Source: Desulfobacteraceae bacterium
Lineage (GTDB): Bacteria; Desulfobacterota; DSM-4660; Desulfatiglandales; Desulfatiglandaceae
NCBI GenBank assembly: GCA_030613055.1
Contig: JAUWMR010000049.1
Coordinates: forward strand, 1 to 33,100
Reading direction: 5' to 3'
DNA: 33,100 bases
The notes under the pieces: model-generated
The model's input: the letters and a program-made list of their open reading frames with translations, nothing else
The model's database searches: none
What the model was told of the DNA's origin: nothing
In this document: in pieces, positions 7,859-16,729 of the stretch
Layout: each line of letters opens with the position of its first letter
Numbering within the stretch: position 1 is the first letter of the stretch
Translations under genes and position numbers: made by a program

Positions 7859-7945
7859 CATGCCGGACTTAATCCGGCATCCAGTTGATGTGTCACGCGG
7901 AAAAGATAATGAATTCCCGCTTTCGCGGGAATGACGGCATAGCGT
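7859..7945. repeat. Double hairpin repeat (TGCCGGACTTAATCCGGCA / ATTCCCGC...GCGGGAAT)
   Basis: Two perfect hairpins lie close together: TGCCGGA-CTTAA-TCCGGCA (7859-7877) and ATTCCCGC-TTTC-GCGGGAAT (about 7913-7932). Both motifs are common interspersed REP-like units in deltaproteobacteria. They sit upstream of the toxin-antitoxin pair and contain no gene. Confidence 0.55.
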
Positions 7946-8048
7946 TGCCTACTATCAAATATTTCAGCAGATTAAAAGGACTCACGACTATCAAGTTTAT
8001 AATTATTTTATTAATATAATATTTTAATAAAAATGTAAAGGTCAAATT

Positions 8049-8222
8049 ATGAAAAAACCGTGGCTTGTTTTGTTCATAGCTTTTTTATCTCGGATCCCCT
8101 TTGCGGCTAAAGCCGCCGAACTCACGGGGCGCGACATTGCCCTTAGAATGGATGCTGTGGATACGAGCATGGATTCTAAGAGAACTGCTACCATGGTCAT
8201 CAACCGCAAAGAGCAGATTTGA
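8049..8222 (+). pseudogene. Truncated outer-membrane lipoprotein-sorting protein (LolA-like superfamily)
   Basis: A 57-codon frame starting MKKPWLVLFIAFLSRIPFAAKA, a plausible signal peptide, and continuing LTGRDIALRMDAVDTSMDS then RTATMVINRK before TGA. This matches my memory of the N-terminus of 'outer membrane lipoprotein-sorting protein' family members, which are normally over 200 aa. Nothing after the stop continues the fold, and the following 200 bp hold a G-rich repeat. A lysine-rich tail (frame ending KAKEKEK, stop near 8410) might be another scrap. I read it as a decayed gene. Confidence 0.5.
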
Positions 8223-8277
8223 TAAGACCTTGCTTTTTATGGGAAGGACTATAGAGAAATTCCCCTTGTGAAGGAAC

Positions 8278-8325
8278 GGTGTCTGGGTCTGGGGTCTAGG
8301 GTTTGGGGTTTGGGTCTGGGGTCGC
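8278..8325 (+). repeat. G-rich microsatellite-like repeat with G-quadruplex potential
   Basis: The tract alternates GGGTCT, GGGGTCTA, GGGTTT and GGGGTTT units, giving at least six runs of three or more G separated by 3-4 nt on the plus strand. This satisfies the usual G-quadruplex pattern. It lies between the truncated sorting gene and the histidine kinase stop. Similar GGGTTTGGGGTCTG repeats are known to me as dispersed sequences in some deltaproteobacteria. Confidence 0.6.
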
Positions 8326-8430
8326 CTATGAGAAAGTAAGTCAAGAAAAAACTCCTGAAAGACCTTCCCGGGACAAATGATGAGATAAAGGCAAAAGAAA
8401 AAGAAAAATAATTGGTACTTTCTGTTTGGG

Positions 8431-10956
8431 TTAGTAGGACCTGTCCTTTTCGTTAAACAACCGCGCCAGTAACTGGGTCATTTCCGGTATGTCTACGGGT
8501 TTGGTCAGATAGCCTGAAATTGAATCTCTGGTTTGGAAATCAATGCCATGGGGGCCCTCATCATCATAACCGGAGATCAGTATAACCCTGGCATCGGGGT
8601 ACTGCTCTAAAATCTTCTTTGTGCAGGTTATTCCATCCATTTCAGGCATATTTCTGTCCATCAAAACGGCATCAGGCTGCCATGAGCTGTATCTTTCTAT
8701 TGCTTCCTTCCCGTTATTAACGCAGACCGAACGGTACCCAATGCCTTCAAGCAGGTCTTCCATTGTCTTTAGCATCTCTTCTTCATCATCCACCACCAGG
8801 ACCTTCATCCCCTTACCCTTCACAATCTCAGACAGGTCCTCTTCGCTTACCTGTTCTCCGGTTAGGGCCAACGGGAAGATAAGCTTAAATGTTGTCCCTT
8901 TATTTAATTCTGAATAGACATGGATATAGCCTCCATGGTCTTCCACAATGCCATAACTTGTGGAGAGGCCCAGGCCTGTCCCTTTCCCAACCTCTTTGGT
9001 TGTAAAAAACGGATCAAAGCATTTCTTCACCGTCTCTTTATCCATACCAACGCCGGTATCAGACACAACAACCTCCGCTAAATCCCCTTTCTGCGTGGCT
9101 GCTATGCCAAGGACACCACCCTCAGGCATGGCATCCCGTGCATTGGTACAAATATTCATTAAGACCATACTGAGGTTCGCATCATCACCCATGACGAGAA
9201 TAGATTCGGCCAGGTCAATGCGAATATCTATCATCTTATCGAAAGATTTACTGATAAGGTCATATGTATTCTTGATCACTTCCACCAGATTCAGGACCTT
9301 GAATTCCTCTCCTGTCTGCTTCCTGGAGAACTGCACCAGTCCTTCCACCAATTTTGCACCCCTTTTTACACAACCATTAATCCTATCTGCAAATTTCTGC
9401 AACCTGTGGTCATCCCTGTATTTCATCTGGAGAACCTGGCTGTTCACCGAAACACCCATTAAGATATTCCTGAAATTATGTGCCACCCCGCTTGCAATGG
9501 TACCGATTGATTCCATCTTCTGTGCGTGCAGGAGCTGGGCCTCCAGTTTCTTTTTCTCTTCCTCCTCCATCTTCCGTTCCGATATGTCTCGAACGATGGC
9601 AAGGACCTCATCATCCCGGCTTTTTACCATTCGAGCCTCAAAATAACGCAATCCATCTCTAAAGGAAATGGGGTACTCAAAAAATTGTATTTCACCATCC
9701 TCCAGTGTCCGTTTCAAGTATTTCATATTAAGACGGGCAACTTCCGGGGGAAGGATATCATTGATATTCTTTCCTAAAATATCTTCCGGCTTCCAGTATG
9801 AACCCTTTACTATCCCTTTATATTCCAACAAAACGCCATCCTTGCTGATCTGGAATATCAGATCAGGTATGGCATCAAGAATGGCTCGACCCGTTGCATC
9901 GCTTTCCCTCAATGCCTCCTCGGCCCGCTTGCGTTTTGTGATATCGCGCAGTACAACCAGACTGCCAAGGGGATGTCCATCATCCTTTAATGGTATTATA
10001 TGAAGATCAAATATCTGCTGTAATTCCCCTTCCCCCAGTGAAATCTCACCATATTGCTCCTTCCCCTCAAGGATAAGTCTTAGCAGTTCAGGCCAGACGT
10101 ACAATACCTCTTCAATCGGTTTCCCGGATGCCACTGATGTCTTCTTTCCAATGATTCTCTGGGCGGCCATATTGAGATCTACAACCCTGTTCTGAATGTC
10201 CAGAATAAATATACTGTCATGCATACCCTTTATTACAGTATCATATGCGATAGGCACAATATCCAGAAGCCGGCCTCGAAACACCCCCCAGGTTATGGCT
10301 AAGGCTGACAGGGTAAACGCAAAAGGTGTCAGATCCAATGAAGGAAACGGGCTCTTTCCGGAAAGAAATATTACATTCCCCGCTAATGGGGCCAACGAGG
10401 CGACCAGTAATGCCCCAATCTGTCCTCTGTACAGGTGAGGTGAACGAATGAGGGCCTGTAAAAGAAAAAAGGCTCCGAGAAAAATCAACAGATAGCAGTA
10501 TGACGTATGTATCCAGAACCCAGGACCAAAGGTTCTGACCAATATGGGGAATGAACCCCTTGTGTGAAGTTCAACGTTTTTCAGGATAAGGCCGTGATAA
10601 TCATTGGTCGAGACCATAAGGAGTGTAAAAAGGGGGATTATGGAGATTAAGATTAAGAAACGATGTGTCACCCACTTTTCCCGCCCTGTGTACAGTAATA
10701 CAAAGGCGAGCCATGCCACCGGTACAGTGACGATGCTCAAGTACTGGAGTTTTGCCCAAAAGACCATGGTTGAAAGGTCAACGCTTCCCAGTTCCAGTGC
10801 ATACCCCAGTGACCATGTGGCAAGGGCAAGGCTGAGAACCGCGAATGGCTTCCAGCCCGGGGCACTCCGGTTACGCCACGCGAGAAACGTTATAACCAGG
10901 GCCAGTGCAGTCGTTATGACCAATGCGATAATATAGGGATTGTATGTCAATTGCAT
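8431..10956 (-). CDS. Hybrid sensor histidine kinase (7TM - PAS - PAS - HisKA - HATPase - REC)
   Basis: An 841-aa inner-membrane sensor. The N-terminal ~225 residues form seven hydrophobic helices (histidine-kinase 7TM type, first helix YIIALVITTALALVITFLAW). Two PAS domains follow (about 235-345 and 352-465). The H-box is GVAHNFRNIL with phospho-acceptor H493; N-box NICTNARDAM and G-boxes DTGVGM and GKGTGLGLST complete the ATPase. The C-terminal receiver has DD at its start, phospho-acceptor D767 in LMDRNMPEMDG and the conserved lysine in LTKP. No output response regulator or phosphotransfer gene is adjacent, so it is an orphan hybrid kinase. Signal unknown. Confidence 0.93.
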   Translation of the reverse strand: MQLTYNPYIIALVITTALALVITFLAWRNRSAPGWKPFAVLSLALATWSLGYALELGSVDLSTMVFWAKLQYLSIVTVPVAWLAFVLLYTGREKWVTHRFLILISIIPLFTLLMVSTNDYHGLILKNVELHTRGSFPILVRTFGPGFWIHTSYCYLLIFLGAFFLLQALIRSPHLYRGQIGALLVASLAPLAGNVIFLSGKSPFPSLDLTPFAFTLSALAITWGVFRGRLLDIVPIAYDTVIKGMHDSIFILDIQNRVVDLNMAAQRIIGKKTSVASGKPIEEVLYVWPELLRLILEGKEQYGEISLGEGELQQIFDLHIIPLKDDGHPLGSLVVLRDITKRKRAEEALRESDATGRAILDAIPDLIFQISKDGVLLEYKGIVKGSYWKPEDILGKNINDILPPEVARLNMKYLKRTLEDGEIQFFEYPISFRDGLRYFEARMVKSRDDEVLAIVRDISERKMEEEEKKKLEAQLLHAQKMESIGTIASGVAHNFRNILMGVSVNSQVLQMKYRDDHRLQKFADRINGCVKRGAKLVEGLVQFSRKQTGEEFKVLNLVEVIKNTYDLISKSFDKMIDIRIDLAESILVMGDDANLSMVLMNICTNARDAMPEGGVLGIAATQKGDLAEVVVSDTGVGMDKETVKKCFDPFFTTKEVGKGTGLGLSTSYGIVEDHGGYIHVYSELNKGTTFKLIFPLALTGEQVSEEDLSEIVKGKGMKVLVVDDEEEMLKTMEDLLEGIGYRSVCVNNGKEAIERYSSWQPDAVLMDRNMPEMDGITCTKKILEQYPDARVILISGYDDEGPHGIDFQTRDSISGYLTKPVDIPEMTQLLARLFNEKDRSY

Positions 10957-11407
10957 TATTTTCCCTTAATTGATAAGAAGTCGCTTTTTCGGGAGGGAGT
11001 ATAGAATTGAATTGAGAAGAATTCGCTTTTCTATGAGAAAATATAGGAAAAATTGGCCTTGTGTGTCAAGCCAAATTCGAACTTCCCGCCTGTCGTAGAT
11101 CCCGTCTCATAGCGGGGAGGCGGATAAATCTGGCCCAGACCGATCACCAGTTCTGTATACTCGAAAAGTCAAGTTTGGAGTAGTACATAGTCTAAACCTA
11201 AATAAGTAAACGATTCTCACCAAGGCGGGCTTTGGATGAGCCGTAAGTAAAAGGATAAATGCAATGGACATGGGAGTGAAACCCTGGTAATCCACTAAAT
11301 CAAGCGAACATAATTTGGATGCCATGGCGGAGGAGGCGGTTGGGGTCGGGAATTAATGAACAGTGAACCTGGAACCTTAAATTTTGCAGATGCAGAGGAG
11401 AAGCGGA
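10957..11407. other. Gene-free interval between the divergent kinase and Nudix genes
   Basis: No convincing gene is seen in these ~450 bp. Around 11089-11140 a hairpin-forming tract (CCGCCT...GGAGGCGG) leads into GGCGGATAAATCTGGCCCA, a copy of the tract near 5764. The minus-strand open frame at 11107-11325 lacks a Shine-Dalgarno and has no recognisable sequence. Promoters for both neighbours should lie here, but I could not identify one with confidence. Confidence 0.5.
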
Positions 11408-11956
11408 ATGCCACCCAGACCGTGGAAAGTAATTTCAAGCAGGCGCGATAAATCATATCGCGTATTCAGTCTTAGAACAGACAGGGCCATATCACCACGA
11501 ACAGGCAGGGATCATGATTTTTTCATCCTTGAGTCATCTTCATGGGTGAATGTTATCCCGATTACACCGCAAGGTGATGTGGTCCTGGTCCGGCAGTACC
11601 GTCATGGTACCAGGAATATTACCCTTGAAATCCCGGGCGGACTTGTGGAAAACCATGACACGCCCGAAATGGCAGCGGTGAGAGAGTTGCGTGAAGAAAC
11701 CGGCTACCGGGCCTCGGAAATGATATCATTAGGGAGCGTCCACCCCAATCCGGCCATACAGAACAACCTGTGTTACACCTTTCTTGCAAGAGATGTTTCC
11801 CTTGCCGGAGACCAGCATCAGGACGAAAAGGAGGACATCGAGGTCCTGCTCCGGCCTCTTAATGAAATCCCTCGACTCATACGAAACGGAGATATAACAC
11901 ATTCCCTGGTGTTGGCCGCGTTTTACAGATTTTTTATGGAATATGATGCTGATTGA
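11408..11956 (+). CDS. Nudix hydrolase, ADP-ribose pyrophosphatase type
   Basis: A 182-aa protein from the ATG at 11408, which has GAGGAG about 7 nt upstream. TTG (11384) and ATG (11390) starts would lie before that site. The Nudix box begins GGLVENHDTPEM and continues AAVRELREETGY (about 77-100). Catalytic R92-E93-x2-E96-E97 are present; the first conserved Glu of the box is Asp84 here. The upstream VLVRQYRHG segment is typical of ADP-ribose/NDP-sugar hydrolases (NudF class). It overlaps the ubiE start by 14 bp, so the two are probably translationally coupled, although their functions are not obviously linked. Confidence 0.85.
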   Translation: MPPRPWKVISSRRDKSYRVFSLRTDRAISPRTGRDHDFFILESSSWVNVIPITPQGDVVLVRQYRHGTRNITLEIPGGLVENHDTPEMAAVRELREETGYRASEMISLGSVHPNPAIQNNLCYTFLARDVSLAGDQHQDEKEDIEVLLRPLNEIPRLIRNGDITHSLVLAAFYRFFMEYDAD

Positions 11957-12650
11957 CGAACCGGAGAGAGCCCTACGTGTACGTGAGATGTTTGGACGGA
12001 TCTCAGGCCGGTACGATCTGATGAATCGGTTGATGACGTTCGGGCAGGACCGGTCCTGGCGCCGGTATGTGGTCGGAAAAGCTGCCTTGCCAAAGAGTGG
12101 GCGGCTCCTGGACGTCGGGACCGGCACAGGGGACATTGCATTAGAGGCACTGCGCCGCGACCCGGCCCTGAGTGTAACGGCTGTGGATTTCAGCCTTCGG
12201 ATGATGCATACGGGACGCAGGCGGCGTGGCGGGGAAAAAATATTGTGGTGCCACGCGGACGCATTGAAATTGCCTTTCCCGGACGCCCATTTCGATGCCG
12301 TTACCTCAGGGTATCTGGTACGGAACGTCATAGATGTGCACCGGGCCATTAAAGAACAAATGCGCGTGGTCAGGCCCGGTGGCCGGGTCGTGTGTCTCGA
12401 TACATCACCGGTCCCGCGCAATGCGCTCAGGCCCTTTGTACTTTTTCACCTGAAGGTTATGATCCCCCTTTTAGGTTACCTGCTCACCCGGAACAGGGCA
12501 GCTTACACGTATCTGCCCGATTCCACCCAGGCATTTATGACACCGGACCAACTGGCGTCAATCATGAGAGGCGCCGGCCTAAAGGATGTGTCCTGGCAGC
12601 GGTTTATGTTCGGCACCATGGCGGTGCACGTGGGTACTCGCCCGAAGTAA
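11943..12650 (+). CDS. ubiE: UbiE/MenG-type demethylmenaquinone C-methyltransferase
   Basis: A 235-aa SAM-dependent methyltransferase. The UbiE signature MFGRISGRYDLMNRLMTFGQ occurs at 16-35, SAM motif I LLDVGTGTGD at 55-64, then LPFPDAHFDAVT and the late motif LRVVRPGG-like (MRVVRPGGRVVCLD). These enzymes methylate the quinone ring in menaquinone or ubiquinone synthesis; in an anaerobe menaquinone is expected. The gene overlaps the Nudix gene. One variation is YLVRNV where the family usually has FGLRNV. No other men genes are in the window. Confidence 0.88.
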   Translation: MMLIDEPERALRVREMFGRISGRYDLMNRLMTFGQDRSWRRYVVGKAALPKSGRLLDVGTGTGDIALEALRRDPALSVTAVDFSLRMMHTGRRRRGGEKILWCHADALKLPFPDAHFDAVTSGYLVRNVIDVHRAIKEQMRVVRPGGRVVCLDTSPVPRNALRPFVLFHLKVMIPLLGYLLTRNRAAYTYLPDSTQAFMTPDQLASIMRGAGLKDVSWQRFMFGTMAVHVGTRPK

Positions 12651-13069
12651 GAGTAAAGATGACAAAGGCCCACTTCTTTTTGCCCTGACCGCGCCTGCGA
12701 TTTTATTCTTTATGATTTTTGATTGACGGATAGCCGGGGAATTACCAAATTCTCATGGACATCCGTGATGGTTCATGTTATCTGAATGGCCTTGAATTTT
12801 TAAAATGGTAATATTTGATGGTCTCGTAAAAAGTCTCAAAGGCCGTCACTCCCGCGAAGCCTGTCCCCGAGCAGGCGGGGAGCGGGAGTTCATAATTATC
12901 TGAAATCACTGGATTCCTGCTGTAGTTTATCCCGCACTTTATGCGGGGCAGGAATGACAGATAAGGGAAAAACCGACTTTTTACAGGACCATCATATTTA
13001 ACTCTTAAAAAAAATCGATCACGAATTAGAAGGGCTGACATGGCCGATGCACATAGGAGGAAACACTGA
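12651..13069. other. Gene-free interval upstream of the PpiD-like gene, containing a MITE
   Basis: This 419-bp gap holds no credible gene. The MITE at 12817-12993 takes up much of it. The remainder includes AAAAAAAATCGATCACGAATTA (near 13006), similar to a stretch at about 3222, and the AGGAGG Shine-Dalgarno of the next gene near 13056. Confidence 0.6.
12817..12993. mobile_element. Non-autonomous MITE with terminal inverted repeats and 6-bp target duplication
   Basis: Left end GATGGTCTCGTAAAAAGTC (12817-12835) is the inverse of right end GACTTTTTACAGGACCATC (12975-12993), 17 of 19 matching. ATATTT immediately precedes the left end (12811-12816) and immediately follows the right end (12994-12999), as expected of a target-site duplication. 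The ~177-bp interior has nested hairpins (CCCCGAGCAGGCGGGG, CCCGCA...TGCGGG) and no coding capacity. No matching transposase is in the window. A left-half relative lies at 261-335. Confidence 0.75.
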
Positions 13070-14965
13070 ATGTTACTGGGTATGATGAGAAAACATGCCA
13101 AGTCCTGGCTGATAAAATTCTTAATAGGCATAATTGCCGTGGTCTTTATCTTCTATTTTGGGTTTTCCTTTACTGCTGAAAAGGGTTTGAAAGTGGCCTA
13201 TGTAAATGGGGAACTGATCAGCGGCATGGAGCACGAAAAGGTCTATTATGAACTTCTTGAAAGCCTCCAAAAGAAGTACAAAGGTATGTGGAACGACAAT
13301 CTGATCAAGCTGTTCGACTTGAAAAACAGGGCTCTACAAAGCCTGATCGATCAAAAATTGATCAGCCAGGAGGCAAAAAAGTTAGGTCTGGATATCACGG
13401 AGGATGAAGTCCAGAAGGCCATTATGAATTATCCCGCCTTTCAGATAAACGGCAGGTTTGTTATGGGGCGTTATCGGTCACTCCTAAGTCAGAATCGTAT
13501 GAAGCCGGAAGACTTTGAAGCCAGCATGGGCCTGGAATTGCTACAGGGAAAGCTGAGGCAGCTTTTGCTTGTCTTTATGCAGGTAACCGACCAGGAGGTG
13601 CGGGATCACTACACATTCACCAATGAAAAGATCAAAATCAGTTTTGTGCAGTTCAAACCTGATGATTTTGAAAAATCAATCAACCTGGATCAGGCCGCCA
13701 TGGAATCTTTTTTCAAGGAGCACAAGGAAACCTATCGCGTCCCGGAGAAGGCCAGATTCGCCTATGTGGTAATGAAATCCAGGGACTTCATAGATCAGGT
13801 AAAGATAACAGATCCGGAGGTTTCCGATTATTATGAATACCATATAGATACCTTCTCGCAGCCCCATCAGGTGAAAGCCAGGCACATTCTTTTCAGGCTG
13901 AACCAAAATGCAACGGCAGCAGAGGAAGAAACAGCAAGACAAAAAGCGGAGAGTGTCCTTGGGGAAGCGAAACAGGGAAAGGATTTTGCGGCTCTTGCGA
14001 CAAAATATTCCGAAGGCCCAACAAAAGACAGAGGCGGGGACCTGGGCTATTTTTCGAAAGGACAGATGGCCAAGCCATTTGAAGATGCCGCATTCAAACT
14101 GAAACAGGGGGAAATCAGCGATCTTGTCAGGACACGTTTCGGGTATCACATTATTAAAGCCGAAGAAATCAAAAAGACGAAAACAAAAACACTGGACGAG
14201 GTCCGCGATCAGATTGTTGATACCATCGCAAAAAGCGCCGCCACTGAGCTTGCTTATGAAAAAGGCCTGTCCCTGATAGATCAAATGCCTTACGATGCAG
14301 ACCTTGCCCAGTACGCAAAACAACACGGATTTGATGTCGAACATACCGGCCTTGTTTCCCGGAGCGAGCCCATCCCGGGTTTCGGGGGGGACGAAAAACT
14401 CAAACAGTCTCTTTTTTCTCTTGAAAAAGGCCAGACAAGTGAGCTTATAGAACTAAAGGATATATTTTATATTTTCCAGGTCGTTGAAAAGAATGCATCT
14501 TACCTGCCGGAAATGCCGGATGTCGCAGTCAGGATCAAAGAAGATTTTATTTCCGACCTTGCTGCCAGAGAAGCAAAGGCTGCTGCCGAAAGTTATCTTG
14601 CGGAACTAAAAACAGGCAAGACATGGGATGAACTTGCCAGGGAAAAAAGCCTTAAGCCGGAGGAGACTGATTTTTTTTCGCGCCGTGGTCCTATACCCAC
14701 AATAGGTCATGCCCAGGATCTGTTAGAAACGGCCTTTGGACTCAATACGGGAAAGCGATACCCTGAACAAATTTCTGAAAATGACAAAGGGGCCTTCGTG
14801 ATCAGGTGGGAAGCTAAAAAAGGGATTGACGAAATAGAATTCCAAAAAGAAAAAGAGAAATACCGTTTTGCTTTGATAGAGGCAAAGCACAATATTGCTT
14901 TCAAAAACTGGCTCGAAAATCTAAGAAAGAACGCCGATATCGAGATCGTCACACCTGTAACATAA
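13070..14965 (+). CDS. PpiD/SurA-like periplasmic foldase with PpiC rotamase domain
   Basis: A 631-aa inner-membrane-anchored chaperone. A single N-terminal membrane helix (LIKFLIGIIAVVFIFYFGFSF, about residues 14-34) places the rest in the periplasm. A SurA_N/PpiD-type helical region follows (about 36-190). The parvulin rotamase domain spans about 266-362: VKARHILFRL, KDFAALATKYSEGPT, GGDLGYFSKGQM, FGYHIIKAEE. The C-terminal ~270 residues resemble the second, degenerate rotamase-like half of PpiD. AGGAGG lies well placed upstream of the ATG. Length is close to E. coli PpiD (623 aa). The role is folding of outer-membrane and exported proteins. Confidence 0.88.
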   Translation: MLLGMMRKHAKSWLIKFLIGIIAVVFIFYFGFSFTAEKGLKVAYVNGELISGMEHEKVYYELLESLQKKYKGMWNDNLIKLFDLKNRALQSLIDQKLISQEAKKLGLDITEDEVQKAIMNYPAFQINGRFVMGRYRSLLSQNRMKPEDFEASMGLELLQGKLRQLLLVFMQVTDQEVRDHYTFTNEKIKISFVQFKPDDFEKSINLDQAAMESFFKEHKETYRVPEKARFAYVVMKSRDFIDQVKITDPEVSDYYEYHIDTFSQPHQVKARHILFRLNQNATAAEEETARQKAESVLGEAKQGKDFAALATKYSEGPTKDRGGDLGYFSKGQMAKPFEDAAFKLKQGEISDLVRTRFGYHIIKAEEIKKTKTKTLDEVRDQIVDTIAKSAATELAYEKGLSLIDQMPYDADLAQYAKQHGFDVEHTGLVSRSEPIPGFGGDEKLKQSLFSLEKGQTSELIELKDIFYIFQVVEKNASYLPEMPDVAVRIKEDFISDLAAREAKAAAESYLAELKTGKTWDELAREKSLKPEETDFFSRRGPIPTIGHAQDLLETAFGLNTGKRYPEQISENDKGAFVIRWEAKKGIDEIEFQKEKEKYRFALIEAKHNIAFKNWLENLRKNADIEIVTPVT

Positions 14966-15383
14966 GCGATTCTTGCTGTAACTACACAGGTATTTATTAG
15001 ACAGGATAACAGGATTGACTTGATTTTTTTGAATTCCTGTAAATCCTTAAGATATCCTGATAGACCGCTCCTTGCTTTATGTGTAATTGCTTGAGTTAAA
15101 CCCTTCTATTATAATCTGGTTTAACCCGCTCTCCCCATTTATCGGAAGTTTTTTAAATATTCATTTCATATTTAAGAAAGGCGCAAAGAGATAATATTAA
15201 ATTCCTTATTCGGAGTTTATCTGTAAGGTATATTACCAGGATATTTTATTTGATTTACAGGATTATTACAATAAGGGTTTGTTTGTGACTTAATAAAACA
15301 GATTCCTGTTTATCCTGTTATCCTGTCTAAAAAAAGAGACGCCTGAATAATAACTTCTTGCTTTTGATTTCCGATATGTCTGT
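14966..15383. other. Gene-free interval between the convergent PpiD-like and GAPDH genes
   Basis: This 418-bp, AT-rich region has no gene. It is almost wholly enclosed by the inverted repeat annotated at 14997-15330 and contains further CCTGTAAATCC-like fragments. No clear intrinsic terminator is visible. Confidence 0.55.
14997..15330. repeat. Element bounded by 19-bp inverted repeats (TTAGACAGGATAACAGGAT)
   Basis: TTAGACAGGATAACAGGAT at 14997-15015 recurs exactly in inverse at 15312-15330. Immediately inside are related, less exact tracts (CCTGTAAATCCT and GATTCCTGTTTATCC). The interior ~300 bp is AT-rich with no ORF. It could be a MITE-like element or two convergent copies of a dispersed short repeat. 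I see no clear target duplication. Confidence 0.55.
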
Positions 15384-16664
15384 TTACATAGTCTCGGCCA
15401 CCGATACAGTGCGATCCCCGAGCATGTTCACATAGCTACCCAGCTCGTTATCATACCACCCATAAATAACCGCCTGGGTAATCGCGATTCTTATCATGTC
15501 CTGAGCGCTATTACTTGATCTACTTAATGAAGATTGCTCCCCCACCTTGCACACCTTTTTCAGATCTATGCTGACCTCAGCGGTGCGTGTGTGGGTTTCG
15601 TGTCCCTCAATAATGGCCCCGGCCCTCGGAAGCCCGATTATATCGGAAGAGACATTTTGTTCTTCCGTATAATGCAAATAACCGCGGGAATCACGGGCGG
15701 ATGCCTCCCTGTAAACGGTGTTAATCACCTCCCTCCGGATAGACTCACCGGAAGGTTCTTCCTGAAGGTTCACCACCAGAATAATCAGTGATCCTGTTGA
15801 ATTGGGTATCCTGACTGATTCAGCGATAAAACCGATCTGTTTCATCTCAGGAATCACAAGTGTAAGCGCCTTTGCGGCTCCTGTACTGGTTAATATGATG
15901 TTATTCATGATGCTTCGATTTTTTCTCAGATCGCTTGCCCCTGACTTGGGAAGTCGGTCAAGCACCTCCTGGGAGCCGGTCACGGCATGGATAGTCGCCA
16001 TTGAAGCGGTCAGGATCCTTTGTGGGCCAAAAAAATCCAGGAGCGGTTTCATCATGTGTGCCAGGCAGGTCGTTGTACACGATGCATTGGAAACAATCCT
16101 GTGCACAAGAGGATTAAAATCATTTTCATTAATGCCCATGACAGTGGTTACTGCGTCATCGGGCATGGATTTGCTTTCATCCTTTATTTTGAAAGGAGCC
16201 GAGACAATGACATTTCTTGCCCCACCCTCGAGGTGACCTCTCACTGACCCCTTTGGGTCATCAAAGGGAACTGTCGGATCGAGAAAATGCCCTGTCGTGT
16301 CCACCACCAGCCTGACATTGTGTTCCTGCCAGTCAATATCCTTTGGATCTCGGAAACGCCGTAAGACCTTGACCCTCACGCCATCGACGATCATAGTTCC
16401 CGTCGTTTCGTCAATATCCTGAATCACCTTGTGAATTTTATGGCCGTAAAGGTATGCGCCAAGGGACCCGTAAGTGGAGTCTCTTTCCAGATAGTGTCCC
16501 AGGTCCGCAAGGGACGTGCCCACATTTCGTCCCACATTGATCACAATTTCACCAAAATACTTCCTTGCAATGTGGTGCCACAATGTGAGTTTGCCTATTC
16601 TACCAAGGCCATTAATGCCCAGCCTCATGCCGTTTTTCTTTCCATTATTCGAGTTTTTTTTCAT
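15384..16664 (-). CDS. gap: Glyceraldehyde-3-phosphate dehydrogenase (enlarged type I)
   Basis: Catalyses oxidative phosphorylation of glyceraldehyde-3-phosphate. The Rossmann motif GINGLGRIGKLTLW is at 16-29. Catalytic C196 lies in SNASCTTTC, partner H226 in HAVTGSQ (usually HxYTxDQ), followed by TSTGAAKAL and the C-terminal WYDNELGSYVNM. At 426 aa it is ~90 longer than typical GapA, with extra residues spread near 60-110, 125-165 and the C-terminal third. After the second beta-strand, where NAD-specific enzymes have an Asp, it reads VINVGRNVG, which may indicate altered or NADP preference. It lies 65 bp downstream of the PPDK-like gene on the same strand, so the two are probably co-transcribed. 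Confidence 0.88.
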   Translation of the reverse strand: MKKNSNNGKKNGMRLGINGLGRIGKLTLWHHIARKYFGEIVINVGRNVGTSLADLGHYLERDSTYGSLGAYLYGHKIHKVIQDIDETTGTMIVDGVRVKVLRRFRDPKDIDWQEHNVRLVVDTTGHFLDPTVPFDDPKGSVRGHLEGGARNVIVSAPFKIKDESKSMPDDAVTTVMGINENDFNPLVHRIVSNASCTTTCLAHMMKPLLDFFGPQRILTASMATIHAVTGSQEVLDRLPKSGASDLRKNRSIMNNIILTSTGAAKALTLVIPEMKQIGFIAESVRIPNSTGSLIILVVNLQEEPSGESIRREVINTVYREASARDSRGYLHYTEEQNVSSDIIGLPRAGAIIEGHETHTRTAEVSIDLKKVCKVGEQSSLSRSSNSAQDMIRIAITQAVIYGWYDNELGSYVNMLGDRTVSVAETM

Positions 16665-16729
16665 AGTTTTCCATGCTCCAATAAACGTCTCGAAAAGAAA
16701 TTTTCCGATCAGGGCCGCAACCGATGCCT

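Noticed and set aside
8960-9646. 228-codon plus-strand ORF within the kinase gene
   Set aside because: Shadow frame opposite the HisKA/HATPase region; no independent signals.
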